A stretch of DNA of 64,000 nucleotides from Cotesia glomerata (GCF_020080835.1 NC_058160.1:5025515-5089514); one strand, 5' to 3'. Counted from the first letter of the stretch, positions 1-12,033 are shown. Program-made: numbers and translations. The notes: generated by a model not told the origin, from the sequence alone.

Positions 1-1019
1 TAGTAAATAAATATCACAATATTAATATATTTAATTAAGTACGATAAGAAAAAATTTTCAGATATTGTTCATATATAATTTTTTTACTACCTGATTTTTC
101 CAAAAATGGTCAGACATGTAAATTTTGGTTATATCAGAAAATTTTTCACGGATTGAAGAATTTTTTTCTAGCAAGTGTGATCAGCAATTTTAGAAACACG
201 ATAAGATAAAAATACCAAATAAAATATTAAGACTACACCTTAATGAGAGAAAAAATTTCTTTCGAAAAAAATGACCAGTTTTGTCATGAGAAATTAATTT
301 GATGAAAATTTTTAACAATTTTATTTCTTAGCTAACGAAATAAAAATATTTCTCCCAGTAACTTTCTTGTTGAAAAAAAATTTTGTACATTTGAGAAAAA
401 AAAATTTTGGATGAAAATTCACAAACTGTCTCTCTAAAGTTAATTTTTCCCAAAAATCTAGAAAATTTTCTTTCAACAAAAAAATGACTATGAGAAAAAT
501 TTTGATTTCGTCAGGGAAGGATCAAATTGTTGAAAATTTGCAACAAATTAATTTCTTGTCACAAAAATGTCAATTTTTTTCTCTTAATCTAAAAGGAGAG
601 TAGATATAATTTTATTTCTTTTTTAATTTATTAAAATTCAACATTATTGAATTTTTCTCTCTCCGAAAAATCGATCGATCTTTTTTATAATCAATTTCAT
701 AATTTTTAATGATGATTAATTAAATTCATGAATTGATTTTAAGTGATAAAAATGGTGTCACACATTTGTGTAAAGAATATTTTCTTAATTTAATAGAAGT
801 ATTTTTGTTTATTATTATGTCTCATAAATAAAAAGAAGCCTTTTGAAAACAGCTGCCTTATTCAGTGCCAATTCATAACTAATAAAATGAAAAATAATTA
901 TTCTACTCATCCAAGCCAGTGGAGTAAAAATGATCGTGTAAAAAAATTCGGCTGCGGATTACCAAGTCCACTACCCGGTATAATTGAACAGTTCGGTTAT
1001 TTTAGTGTAATTAATAGTC
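1..1019. other. AT-rich intergenic, no gene seen
   Basis: Low-complexity sequence dominated by A and T runs, with many short AAAATTTT palindromes. The first 170 bases contain the motif pair 'catatataatttttt' and 'atatcagaaaatttttcac', which resemble the ends of the CATATC-type repeat described at 1780-4285. No open frame with coding character was seen on either strand. Confidence 0.6.
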
Positions 1020-1400
1020 TTATAGGATCTAAAGAGACGTGCTCGTATTGCTCGAGATTCATGTGATCGCAGGGGCCCTGACTTGGTACTTTGCCGGGAG
1101 AAGAGAGAACGAGACTATCTGGACGTGTGTAGTAGCGGCGTGGATATGTAGGCACGTGGCTCGCACGTGTCTGTAAGAGGATATCCGTCCGTGCCGTCGC
1201 TCAAAGTCGCTCGGGGGCTGTTGCGCGTTTCGATAGGACTCAGGTGCCTCACTGTGTAAGTCCTGTGTAAGTCGCTGTGTTGTTGTCCTTTCTGCTCTCT
1301 TTTTCCTTCTTTCTTATTATATTGTTCCTGCTTTACTTTCTCGAGTTCACATAATCCCCGGCATGCTGATGATAGTCGAGAATAAAATGAGGGTGCGACT
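1020..1400. other. GC-richer island, possible promoter or 5' non-coding exon
   Basis: About 350 bases are clearly richer in G and C than the surroundings and unrelated to the repeats seen elsewhere. On the + strand near 1245-1285 there are two splice-donor-like GTGTAAGT sites in tandem, followed by a pyrimidine-rich stretch. No long reading frame is present. It could be a promoter and 5' untranslated exon of a gene whose other exons lie outside the window, or a conserved non-coding element. This is inference. Confidence 0.2.
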
Positions 1401-1779
1401 CTCTAATGGCCCTTTAATTCCAATCCGTAACTTGAGAACAGACTTTTTGCCATTAGTTTTGCTTCGAAAATTATATTCCAAAGTTAAATCACACTCTTTA
1501 TCCTTTTTGCTTTACACTAAAAAAAATATAAATTGATTTAAGAAAAAAAATCTTGAGCCATGATAATTATTTTGAAGAATTTTATTATCTTGAATCAAGT
1601 TAAATTTACTTTAATAAACAAATATTTATCAGTGCAAGAATTTTTTCTACTTAAATTAATACCATGCAGTTCTTCAAAATTATTTACTAGATTAAAACAA
1701 ATTTTTTTTCTTTATGCTTTATTCTTACTCTTATTCTTTGATTTACTTAATTATCAAACATAATAGTTTACAATTTTCG
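1401..1779. other. AT-rich, nothing recognised
   Basis: The 67-codon open frame at 1560-1763 is composed of A/T-rich codons (Ile, Leu, Phe, Lys, Asn) and has no domain character. I regard it as chance. Confidence 0.5.
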
Positions 1780-1970
1780 TAAAAAAATTTTTTTATACGG
1801 CCACATATCGCCAGATGTGCGCATTGATAATTTTTTTATGTGACCATATATGTCCTGACATGAAAATTGGCCATATCGACATATATGGCCATGTATGATC
1901 TGATATGCGGATGTCTCAATCTACTCTCTTAAATCGAAATAGTGACTATAGTGACTATTCACTATTTTTT

Positions 1971-2873
1971 TAAACCCTAGGGTTCATTACTCGAATTTCA
2001 AAGAATTTTAATAATCTTTATGCCATTAGAATATTGTATAATACCTTTGTTAGACCGAAACTCGAGTATGCTTCGTTGGTATGGTCTCCCACTCAGTCAG
2101 GACAGTCCACTAAAATTGAGAGAGTTCAAAGAAGATTTTTAAAATTTTTAATTTGGAAAAAAACTGGACATTATCCAGCTCGGGGAATCGCAAATCTAAC
2201 GCTCTGTAATGAGTGCGAATATCTTACTCTTGAAGAAAGACGAGTATGTACAGAATTCTCCTTTGCAACTAAACTGTTCAATAACTTGGTAGACTGTCCT
2301 CAACTACTATCATTGTTTAAATTTAGGATACCAGTCTTAGGTATAAGAAGTCAAGTACCAATGTATATGCCTATTGCTAAATCTAACTTATCTCAGGCAG
2401 CGCCGATCTATCGCATCTCTGGTGCAGTGAATCGTTTTTGTCAATTAGAAGCTTCACTCGATCCGTTTGATTGTCCTCATGGATATATAACAGCATTACT
2501 TGGCAAATTAGTAATTAAGTGGAGTTGATGATGTGCAATTGTGTATTGGTAATAAGGAGTATTGTTATTTTATAAGGAGTATTGCTATTCTGTTTTATAC
2601 TTTGTTTTTTTTTTTTTTTTTTTGTTTTGTTTTTTCTTTCTTTCTTTTTAATTATTATTGTGAATGAATTGCAATAGCTAACTTATCGCTAGAGCATTCA
2701 CTTAGTATTTTAGTATTTCAAAGTTTATATGTGAAATCACTATGCTAGTTATAAGTCATCTTGTCATACATCAAAAACTATCTTTGTATACTAACTACTG
2801 TACTATTAACCCTGTTAATGGCCTAGGCTGTTGGATTTGTTTATTAAATAAATAAATAAATAAATAAATAAAT
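1971..2873 (+). mobile_element. 5'-truncated non-LTR retrotransposon, CR1/L2-like
   Basis: A 3' piece of a non-LTR retrotransposon: the C-terminal end of its reverse-transcriptase ORF, about 320 bases of 3' UTR and a tail of AAATA units at 2846-2873. Truncation at the 5' end and a short tandem tail are typical of target-primed reverse transcription in the CR1/L2 groups. The 3' end motif (GGCC..GGCTGTTGG, then AAATAAATAAA) resembles the end of the second fragment at 21053-21669. Confidence 0.65.
1974..2528 (+). pseudogene. C-terminal part of a non-LTR reverse transcriptase
   Basis: The frame is open from 1974 to the stop at 2526-2528. It encodes the part that follows the polymerase core in CR1/L2/Jockey-type reverse transcriptases, with the motif TFVRPKLEYASLVWSP followed by IERVQRRFLKFL. 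This is the well-known 'R..LEY...VWSP......ERVQRRF' signature of insect and vertebrate CR1/L2 proteins. The catalytic core (YADD region) is absent because the copy is 5'-truncated. The last 160 residues contain no frameshift, so the insertion may be fairly young. It has no start codon of its own and is not expected to be functional. Confidence 0.7.
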
Positions 2874-3377
2874 TTTTGCAGTGCAGAGTAGATCACTAAT
2901 TCAAATAGTGGTATACTTTTCACTACTAAATAGTGAATAGTCACTATTTCATAGTCGAAAGTCACTATTTCGATTTAAGAGAGTAACTAATTTTCATATC
3001 AGAACATATCAGGTCATATGAGGATATATCATTATATATACGGCCATATTAGGATATATTAAACATGATATGGCAATATAAGTCCTGATATTGCCAAACT
3101 CCAATTCAAACAATCTGTGATCATATAAAAAAATTATAGATGCGCATATCAGGCCATATCACTAGATTTTTTCACTTGATACAATGTCTACCTGTTAAAA
3201 AAGTTTCTGACATAGCCTGATACGTGCATATATAATTTTTTGATACGGCCAAAAATAGTCTGTTATGGCCATATATGACCTAATATGTTTTGGTTTAAAT
3301 AATTTTCATATCAGAACATTTTAAGACTTGTTTGGCAGTATCAGGTTCTTATAAGCTTGATATGGCAATACATATAT

Positions 3378-4138
3378 GCACGGAAAAAAGTAAACTGTAA
3401 TATTCACTCGGATTCCGGTTAATTTTTATAGTTTCAAACAGTAAAGCGGACATTGAGGTGGCAAAAATATAAATGTGACAGAACTTAATGTAAAAAGTAT
3501 AAAAGCCACAATTTATAATTTAATATCCAAAATAAGTGATTAGTAGCTGTCACTATGGTAAATAACGACTCTTTCATCTTAAAAAATTACAGTTTCAAGC
3601 AGTAAAAATTGCCATTTCAATATATAGTCCATATTATAAGGAGAAGGGGAACTCAGATGAAAGAGAAATGGGTCTCACTCTGGGAGAATTTAAGATTTGA
3701 AACAGCAAAAATTATACTTTTAAAATATACATTTTACCAGTCCAAGCAAGTCAATAATTACAGTTTGATTTTTAGCATTGCGTTTAGAATTTACCATTTT
3801 ACTTTGTAAATATTGACGTTGCTTGTATTAGAAATTTACTAACTTTATTTTATCCTTTTTACATATCATAAGATTATTTTTTAGATACGAAATGATAAAT
3901 ATCAAAGCCTGAATTCTTAATTATTATACTTTAACATTTTATACATTTACATAGCGAATATTACTGTTTGAAATAGTATTTTCTTCCATGTAAAGAGTAA
4001 ATTGTAGCGTTTAAATGGTAAATATTATGAAGTGAATAGTAAAATCACGATTTTACTGTTTAAAATGGTAATTTTTAGCAGTTGATCATTACTTATTATA
4101 AATCGACTGTTATTTATTACAGTTTACTTTTTCCGTGT
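3378..4138. mobile_element. MITE with CACGGAAAAAAGTAAACTGT ends
   Basis: The left end is CACGGAAAAAAGTAAACTGT and the right end is its near reverse complement (ACAGTTTACTTTTTCCGTG). The interior repeats the motif 'acagtttcaa(a/g)cagtaaa' and its complement many times at short spacing. About 150 bases of its right end are almost identical to 63848-64000 (reverse orientation) and to 23147-23291 (same orientation), so this is a true family. No coding capacity is visible. Confidence 0.75.
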
Positions 4139-4285
4139 GGCCATATTAGGATGTTTTAACCTTAATATAGCCATAAATGCTTTGATATAGCGAATTTCCA
4201 AATCAAGATATATATCATCATATCGAAATATTATTTATGCGCATAACAGATCATATCAGGCCCTATAAAAAAATTTTCACTGGTT

Positions 4286-6599
4286 ACTTTTACAAATATC
4301 TAATAACAATAAAATATTTACAACAATTCTATCAAACTCCCGATACTTGTCACAATAAATTTTCTTTTCAATCACTCTCTTATAATTTGAAACTAATCAA
4401 AAATAATCAAAAGTTATGTTTTACTTTTTAGTTTAATTTCCTATTAAACCATATTTTTTAGATTCTTAAATTATAATTTTTTTTTAATCATCACATCTAA
4501 ACATTCTTTAAATTGACGTCAATGTCACAAAATTTCTAAATACTTCTCATTTTAAAATCTAACAATTCAGTCTTACAAATATCACCAATAATAAAAATAA
4601 ATCTTATCATTACTATTTCTACGAACTACATAATTAAGTCTTTGTAAAAATAATAATTCAAAACCTACAGCCTATAAGACAGTCTTATATCACAAATTTT
4701 TTCGAAGGGCACCTGATTGTAATTAGTGACACAAAATTAACAAATAGAAAATTACTCGAATAATGATACGAGGAGAAATTATTGAAATGTACTGATTTCT
4801 TCACTAGCTGGGGGGTCTTTACCTCTACCTTTACTTGCTAGATACATATATAATAACGAGTAATACATTTGCTTCACATACATTTTAATCGTTAAACCTT
4901 GACTAATCGTCGCTTAGACAGTTAGATAACAAGCAGAAAACTCTAAATACTAAATAATAAGTTAACACTACCAGAAAATTTCTCTAGAGAATCGAGCACG
5001 GTGGGCTAGAAATGAAACTATTTCAAATATCTGTCGATTAGTCTCACTCGTCGATAACGCGATATCTCTTTGACGGCTTATTCATAGCACAGGCACATCA
5101 CTTACTTCGACATTAAACGGGTGTATTCTACATTAAAAAGACTAGACTAGACTAGACCCGGGACCCGATAAAGCGATCGCGGTGTTCCATTTAACTTCTG
5201 TGGGAAAGATAAAAAATGAAATGTTATTTGTGCCCAAAAAAATGAACAATAACGGAATAGAATGGTTATTATTAGAGAGTAAAAATGTATCGAATGGCCA
5301 TAAATTGATATGAGCCCGGTTGTTATTCGGTTTGGGGTAATTTTCTGGCGTTTAATCTCCATAAAAAAGTAATAAACAATGAGTACGAGATAATAAGTCC
5401 CCTTTTAGCCGCAACATTCTCGATACGCGTGTCACATTACGGCGTGCCACGGGGTTCATTCATCACGCGAGTTACTCTGTCATATATGTGTCTATATGTG
5501 TATGTATATGTATGGATACCGATCCCAGAGACACATCCAACGCCCGCGGCGAACCCAAGTCGTGATTGATAAAATGTCAAATTAACTTGAGATTTTTTAC
5601 GCTGGGGAGTTAACCCATGCGTACACGCGACACGTTATGAAGATACACGCTCTCGTTATATGCTATATGGCATATGTTATGTGTCGAAGCTGTCTACCCT
5701 CTGCCTAAAAACCCTCCTACTTCCTCCTGAAATTAAACTATCCATTTAAAATTTATTTTTGTTGATTGTTAATTAATTTATTTTTGGTTTGGGCAAAAAT
5801 AGTTTTATATTTTTTACACTTTTATGAAATTTTAAAATCAGAAAATTTATATACATACGGAAAAAATATATTCTGGAGTAGAAAAAAAATTTTTTTCATG
5901 ACTTGAAAAAAATATTCATAAGGACAATATATAATTATATAGAATTATCTTGGGCTAAATAAATTTTTTTTAGCGAAAAAAATTTTCTTGCTTAAATAAA
6001 AATTTTACTTCGGGCAAAATTATTTTAGTCTTTTACTATTTTTTCTTAATCAAGTGAAACATTTTTGTGATATTTTATAAAATTATATGAAAAAATTTTT
6101 ACAGGTTTATGATTGAAATTTTTATCCATAGTAAAATTCTTTTTGTTTGAATTTTGATGGAGAATTTTTGTAAAATGTTACTTATATGATTAAAGAAAAT
6201 TTAAATCATAAAAATCAAAAAACTAAAATTCTAAATTTTTTTTATTAAAAAAAACATTGTACTGTTTGAGAAAATTTCAAGTAACAATGAGTATTTTTTA
6301 TGTTTGTAAATTAAATTTATTTCAAGAAATTACAATTTCATATTTTTTAACATGCTAAAAAGTAGGCTTCTAAAACAAAATGATTTTAGTTATTTTTCTG
6401 TGCAAACATTTTATAACAAAAAATTGCTTTTTTATGATTACAAAGAATTAACTCAAAAAAAATCTTTTTAAAATAAATAGTTGTTTCAATCATTATGAAT
6501 TATCCCTCTTGATTAAAAAGTTAATTTATTAACTAAGCTGCCTAAAAAGTCACTTAAAATAATGACCTTATTTATAATTAGCAGTTAGTTAATTAAAAA
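4286..6599. other. Intergenic, no gene recognised
   Basis: Mostly AT-rich. A short tandem (gacta)n occurs at about 5141-5158. 5400-5660 is somewhat richer in GC but shows no coding frame or repeat that I recognise. The 71-codon frame at 5147-5362 on the - strand has no domain character. Confidence 0.5.
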
Positions 6600-7066
6600 A
6601 TAAACAGCCCAGCTCTAGCAGAGCAGTTTAGTTTTTTCGGAGGACCCTTCAGAACTTAGACTAGCCACCTGCATTCCAGGTGGTGGTTAAAATCTAAGTA
6701 CTCGCTCTTTAGGCAAATTACTAGTACTTAAGACCAATAAATTACCAAAGTATAGCAATTTTTTTAGTGAGACGCCTAATTATTAACAATTAGTATAATT
6801 TCGGAGTTGCAGCCTCGGATTGTTGGTAATAAAACTAAAAGCGAACCCGATGAGACGGCTTGATAAGTGTAATGACGTTTTTTCGTAGTCCGAGATGCTT
6901 TTTATGTAGGGTGCGACACGTGCAAGGGCTCATATGTGATCATGATCACTCATGCTCATGCTCATGGTAGTTGATCAATGCACAATGAAATCGACTCACG
7001 GTTTAATGACTCTGTATAAATTCGTGTTGTGTTATTAAATCCGTGGTTACTGGATGACCGACAATG
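6600..7066. other. Non-coding stretch with small hairpins
   Basis: Contains short inverted repeats, for instance CCACCTG-CATTC-CAGGTGG at 6667-6685 and an AGCTCTAGCAGAGC-like palindrome near 6611. No reading frame of note. I cannot name it. Confidence 0.3.

Positions 7067-7093
<27 letters not shown>
7067..7093. repeat. Poly(A) run, 27 bases
   Basis: Uninterrupted A run. The sequence on either side is not clearly a retroposed copy, so it may simply be a mononucleotide microsatellite. Confidence 0.9.
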
Positions 7094-7097
<4 letters not shown>

Positions 7098-8530
7098 AGA
7101 AGAAAGTAAAAAATCAGCGCCGATGGCGATGGCAGTGCGGTCACCGACACGTTGTCTTAAATTTATGTTTTAAATAATTATGTTTTCGGACGGTAAGGAT
7201 AGTTTCCGGTTGGAAAAAATGTACCAGCAGATCCCTGAGAAGATAATGACTGGTCGTAAAAAAAATATAAGATCAAGATTAAAAGTCTTGGTCCATGTCC
7301 TTTACCGAGAGATGCTCGCCCAGATAACATCGACGACGGATAGGATTCAGACTTTCTTTCGTATTCTCATTCTTATTCGTATTTCGATGTGTAGTAGAGT
7401 CATCATCAGTTTCGCATCAGGGAAAGTTAAATGTCATTATTAGCCTCGACGAGCTGCGGGTAGGACCAACATTAACAGCTCCGGTATTTTGGACCAGAGG
7501 TAAAGTATTCTTTAACATTTTAGTGTTTTAATAAAGAATTTCGTTGAGTTTAAGCTGTTACTTGTGTGAAGGTATCGGTTGTTACCACCCGAGAGGGGAC
7601 AGGGAAGAATCGATCGGAGGAGAGATACAAGAAATATTTATCCTTATTTATATTTGTGAAGAGAATTAGAATGAGCTTCTGAGTTGTGAATGAACACGGA
7701 TTGATACATCGGTTAAATTATACTGACTTTATGACAGTTATGACAGGTTAAGATTTTTTTAATTCTATCATTTTGGGTGTAGTCACATTAAACGGGACTT
7801 TCAGGATTTTATTTCGATCTTTTGTTTTTGATAGGAAATTAATACTTGTTATTCGAGTTGAAGTTCGTCCCATGAGAATTTACCGAAAAATCGGTATCGA
7901 TTACTTAAATGATAGCTGGAACTAGTTTTTTAAGGATTTTTATCTGGAGGCGTGGAAAATTCATCGTGGCTTCGGGAAATGATCTTTGTTTTAAAAAAAA
8001 TTTTTTTTAGAGGGTAATTAAAAATTGTTAAATAAATGTTTTGTATTTGATTGATTTATTTATACAAAGTTTTGATGTTGGAATTAAACACAAATTTTTA
8101 TTAAAATTAATCACAGAAAAATATTACTTGCAGATATTACAAATTTTATTTAACTATAATTACTGTACAGATTATTTATCTTTAAAAATCTAGTTTCTGA
8201 TGTCAAGAAGATTTAATTAAATAAAAAATTATCTTAATGTCGAAATCGATGATTATTGTTTAATATCTTGATTACGAGCCGACAAAATCAAATTGTATTT
8301 TTTTAACAATGAAATGAATAACAATATAAACTTAAAGGTTACCTAGTAAATACACATCGACATTTAAATAAATTTGTTATTGAAATTTTAAAAGTAACCA
8401 CACAGTAATTATTAAATAAATTCGGTTGTTCTAATAAAAAATTGCATTCATGTATACTTATTAAAATAATAATGATACACTGGAGGTTGTTTGATGTAAA
8501 GAAAGAAAACTAACCGTCAAAAATAGAGGT
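7094..8530. other. Intergenic, no gene recognised
   Basis: AT-rich with occasional more mixed stretches (7170-7700). The 87-codon frame beginning with ATG at 7180 has no recognisable domain and ends quickly. I do not support it as a gene. Confidence 0.4.
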
Positions 8531-8820
8531 GTCATCACCAATATGAATGGTTGTGTTTACTTGAGCGCCATCTACCGACGAAATTTCGACTTGGTCCTCG
8601 ATAATTTATTCTTGGTTCGATAACTCATTATATCGACGAAGAACGGATGCTTTTGAACCAAACATTAACAAATCTGGAATCAAAAATGCTGTGCAGGAGA
8701 AATTCTTTAAAAAACCGGTTTTCTTGAATAATTTTCTTGGCCCAAGATTGTTTTTCTACTAGTTTAGAACCAAAAGAAGATGACAAAGAATATATAGGTA
8801 GAGCAAAAGAAAAGAAGAGG
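8531..8820. repeat. Diverged direct repeat, copy A
   Basis: Shares long stretches with 11222-11395 in the same orientation: 'gtcatcac(c/t)aatatg(a/g)atggttgtgtt' at its start and 'agaagatgacaaa(g/a)aatatatag' near its end, with similar sequence between. The two copies bracket the THAP-finger remnant. They could be the remains of a tandem duplication, or two copies of a dispersed repeat. Confidence 0.55.
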
Positions 8821-9061
8821 AGGATGCAGCGTGCTCTTTAATAGCGAATCAAAAGGTAGCACTTGTTGAAAACTGTTTATGATGACACAGAGCGGCCATA
8901 ATCTACGTTGTTCAGAGAAAAAAATGGCAATAGTAAATGGATTATAATATTATCCAAAAATATTCCCTTAAATATACATACAAACATATATCTACTTATT
9001 TGATAAATCTTATTGTAACCTAAAGTAAATAAAATAAATAATGCAGTATCAACACTAATAA

Positions 9062-9525
9062 TACACTGATAGAAAATTTATGTTGACTCAAGAGATATTT
9101 TCTTGATCTAAGAATTTATTTTGGAAGACAAATGATTATTTTGCTTTAAGAATTTCTTGTCTTGATTTAGATTTTCTTGGCTTAAGAGCTATATTATCTT
9201 CAATCGATACATTTAAGTTTTTCAATCAAAATAACATTATCGTTTAAAAAACTTAAAATAATTCATCAAAATATATTTCAAAAACTAAATAGTCTTTAAT
9301 TGTAATACCAAATAAAAATTATTTCTTGGAAATAAGTAAATTAATTAGTGACTCAAAAAAAAGCCATTCTTAACACAAGTTGGTAACATCTTGAATCAAT
9401 GTTATCGCCTATCTTGAACCAAGAGACAAAAATTCTTGAAAGAAATATATCTATATCTAGTTTCAAGAGTTCAAGTTTTGAAGAAAAAAAGTTTCTTGAA
9501 TCAAGATTGTTTTTCTATCAGTGTA
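9062..9525. mobile_element. Foldback MITE with TACACTGATAGAAA ends
   Basis: Starts TACACTGATAGAAAA and ends with the complementary TTTTTCTATCAGTGTA. The interior is rich in 'cttgatcaag' and 'tcttgaatcaag' motifs on both strands, as in the other 'CTTGAATCAAG' repeats of this window. It lies just downstream of the third exon of the THAP remnant, inside what would be its next intron. Confidence 0.7.
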
Positions 9526-9565
9526 TGATTAATTTTACAATAGAAATGAATAAACGTATTAATAC

Positions 9566-10290
9566 CTGAAGAAAATTGACATATCTTTTTTCTGCTTGTT
9601 GAAGCCGTCTCGATTATTTCAGGGCAAGGACGTTTATTGGGTAGAATCATAGAAGTGACTGGTGGTTGGATAAGTTTGCTTTGAAAATTTTCGAATTCTT
9701 GGTCATCCAAAGTTTTCTCCAAAGCTATAAATTTTATTCATGCATATTATATATCTATAATTTATAATTATTTGTTAAATTGACTACACTCACACATTGT
9801 TTGAAAAGCTCGAGGTTGCTCTCTCATTAGCTCTATATCATCATCAGTGAATGGAATAGTACGTGAATCAAGGATCAACGGTACTGCATCTTTAGTTTTT
9901 TGCCTTTTAACTTTTCCAGTGCAATGCTCTGGTTTAAAGTGACAGCTGCAAACTCGTCGATTTGATAATTTATTTTCTAACATTGCAATGCATACATGCT
10001 TTTGTCCCAATAACTTTATCCACTCCGTACATCTGATAATATTATAGATATTATTTACCATATACTATGATAAAAAATTATTTCAATATATATTATAACC
10101 CTATAGCAAGATATTCATAAGACATAAGTGAATATTTTGTATTGAAAATATCATACAGTCGTTAAAGGTATTTTATTTTACAACGGAATATAAAATTTTA
10201 CGATATGAGTTTAATTAATTTAATATCAATTACTTACTGCTTTTCATCCGAAATTGGAAATCTAAAAAAAGAACACTCTGCTGATCCCTG
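9566..10290 (-). pseudogene. THAP-type zinc finger gene remnant (three exons in frame)
   Basis: Three pieces on the - strand join in frame through GT/AG sites: 10238-10290, 9794-10032 and 9566-9724. The first junction gives FRFPISDEKQ-CTEWIKLLGQ, the second RAFQTM-SLEKTLDD. The first 65 or so residues match a THAP DNA-binding domain: the FRFP motif, the W of 'EWI', a paired Cys and His in RRVCSCHF, and the closing DAVP motif. THAP domains chelate zinc with C2CH and occur in chromatin-associated proteins and in P-element-type transposases. The first Cys pair should lie upstream of FRFP, but there the sequence runs straight into the MITE at 10291. The third piece ends at a donor-like CAG/GTATTA, so more exons are expected. 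I read it as a broken gene or domesticated/transposon-derived fragment; an alternative first exon cannot be excluded. Confidence 0.6.
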
Positions 10291-10650
10291 CACGGAAAAA
10301 AAAATATTGTTAAAATGACTATCCAACGTATCCTCAAATGACGTTTCCTTAAAATAACGATCCGGATTGCTGATTTAAGGATTCATTTGTTTGACTTAAG
10401 CATACAGAGTATAGCTCTTGTCAATATATGTAGTTTCGTCAAAACAGGCAATTGTTTTGTTAACGTGAGGATCTGTATAGTTGAATTAACTAAATGTAAC
10501 GCTAAAATAATGATATGGATCGTCATTTTGATGATCCGCTGTATAGCTGAATTGGCTATACAGCGTATATCTCTAAAAAAATGACTATACGGCGTATAGT
10601 CAGAATAACGATACGTATCCTTATTCTAACGATATTTTTTTCTCCGTGTG
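10291..10650. mobile_element. MITE with CACGGAAAAAAAAATATTGT ends, inserted in the THAP exon
   Basis: Starts CACGGAAAAAAAAATATTGT and ends CGATATTTTTTTCTCCGTG, an imperfect inverted repeat. The interior repeats 'gtatagt' and 'aatgacgatcc'-like motifs on both strands. Placed at the 5' edge of the surviving THAP exon, it separates the FRFP motif from any upstream coding sequence. Confidence 0.7.
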
Positions 10651-11221
10651 CTGGTGATCACCCCTGTTTAAAATTTCCAATAGGATCCTAATTTTATTGG
10701 TTTCTAAGTGGCTTTTGTCGCTTTTGATGGGATCTTATTAGAGGTTTTCAACAGAGACAAAACTGTGCTACACACTTTTCTTTGTTGACCATTTTTCAAT
10801 TATTTTCAGTCTTTTAACAGCTATTATATTTTGCTATTTATAAATATAAATTTCACTCACACTTTTTTTATTATTTTTAACTTATTTTTTTTTTATATTA
10901 TTTTTTATTATTTTATTTTTTATTATTTTTTTTTTATTATTATTAACACTAGAAGTCAAGAACTTATTAATAAAAATTTGTGATTTTTGTAATCAAACAA
11001 GACTGTTTATAACCTCCACTAATTTTCATGACTTCTATGCTGCACGTGATAAATATAAAAACATCTGATATCTATTAAGATTCTAGAGAGATTGATATGT
11101 TTCTGTACAGAGGACACTTAGTGTGTCAATGACACCAACAATATTTCCATGATATTAACTTCTACTTTGGTAGCATTGAAAAACCTCTCATCAAATCCTC
11201 CATCTGAGTGGGACCCCGCTG

Positions 11222-11395
11222 GTCATCACTAATATGGATGGTTGTGTTTGCTGAAGCGTTATCTGCCGGCAAAGTTTTGACTTTGTCCTCTATAATTTGT
11301 TCTTGATTCAATAATTTATTATACTTTTAAACCAAGCATTAAAAAATCTTGAGAAGATGACAAAAAATATATAGACAGAGCAAAAGAAGAAGAAG
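11222..11395. repeat. Diverged direct repeat, copy B
   Basis: Same orientation as copy A at 8531-8820 and about 2.7 kb away. It lies upstream (in the - direction) of the THAP remnant, so it may contain the old promoter side of that gene. Copy A could then be the same part of a tandem neighbour. This is inference. Confidence 0.5.
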
Positions 11396-11411
11396 AAAAT
11401 TTGTTCGTTCG

Positions 11412-11858
11412 CTTTAAGGTGGGTACTACCGTTACCACAAGAGTCAAATCCCAAGACCTAATCTTTTTTTATTACCGTAGTAGATTTCCCTATACTAAAT
11501 CGCGTTGGAAAAAGAGAGACGAAAATAAAATTTTGAATGTTTTTTATTAACAAATATTCTCATATTCTCTGAAACCATACTGATTGTTATTAAATATATT
11601 CTCGATGTTATTTTATCTTATTGTCTTAATTTTTATAAGAATCTGAACGTCCAGTTTTGTAAAATAAAATAAAGTCTGTAATTTTCCATAAGGATCAATG
11701 GGAAAGGCAAAAATATTTAAATATTAATATCTTTTTTTTCCATTCTTTGTAGGCCTCCAAAAATTTAAGTGGTTAATTAAGATATTATTATGTACCTATA
11801 TACCAAGTTTCATCAAATTCTGAACGTCAATTCTAAAACCGATAGTACTACCTTAAAG
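11412..11858. mobile_element. MITE with CTTTAAGGT..GTACTA ends
   Basis: The left end is CTTTAAGGTGGGTACTACCG. The right end, read in reverse, is CTTTAAGGTAGTACTATCGG. The 447-base interior is AT-rich and non-coding. No target duplication was identified with certainty. Confidence 0.55.
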
Positions 11859-12033
11859 TTTGTGACGCGAATTGACAAAATCGGGTGTAAATTCACTCCA
11901 CAAACTTTAGGCACATATCTTAACATCAACGTTGTCGAGAAATCACCCCTTTGCAGCCTTACGACGTAAATTACTATTTCATATAAATCACTTAAAAAGC
12001 CTGTTTAAAAAAAATTAAAACTAAAAGATCACT

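Larger units (their letters stand above)
1924..2983. mobile_element. TIR element (CTCTCTTAAATCG ends) carrying a retrotransposon fragment
   Basis: The left end reads CTCTCTTAAATCGAAATAGT and the right end is its reverse complement. Inside them an AATAGTGACTATTCACTATT-like palindromic motif is also repeated in inverted orientation (1940-1968 and 2927-2965). Both ends are bordered by TA, which fits a mariner/Tc1-type TA target duplication, though two bases are weak evidence. The interior is mainly the CR1/L2-like fragment listed separately, so the insertion order is outer CATATC repeat, then this element, then the retrotransposon. Confidence 0.55.
1780..4285. mobile_element. Outer TIR element of the CATATC/GGCC family, nested with others
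   Basis: The two ends are diverged inverted repeats. The left end has AAATTTTTTTATACGGCC followed about 20 bases on by GCGCAT. The right end, read in reverse, has AAATTTTTTTATAGGGCC with GCGCAT at the matching place. The body (1797-1920, 2990-3370, 4139-4285) is made of irregular repeats of GGCCATAT, CATATCAGG and similar. Two other elements are inserted in it. Short related pieces occur near 1-130, 26658-26712 and 35603-35690. It is non-autonomous: no transposase is visible. The exact borders are uncertain. Confidence 0.45.
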
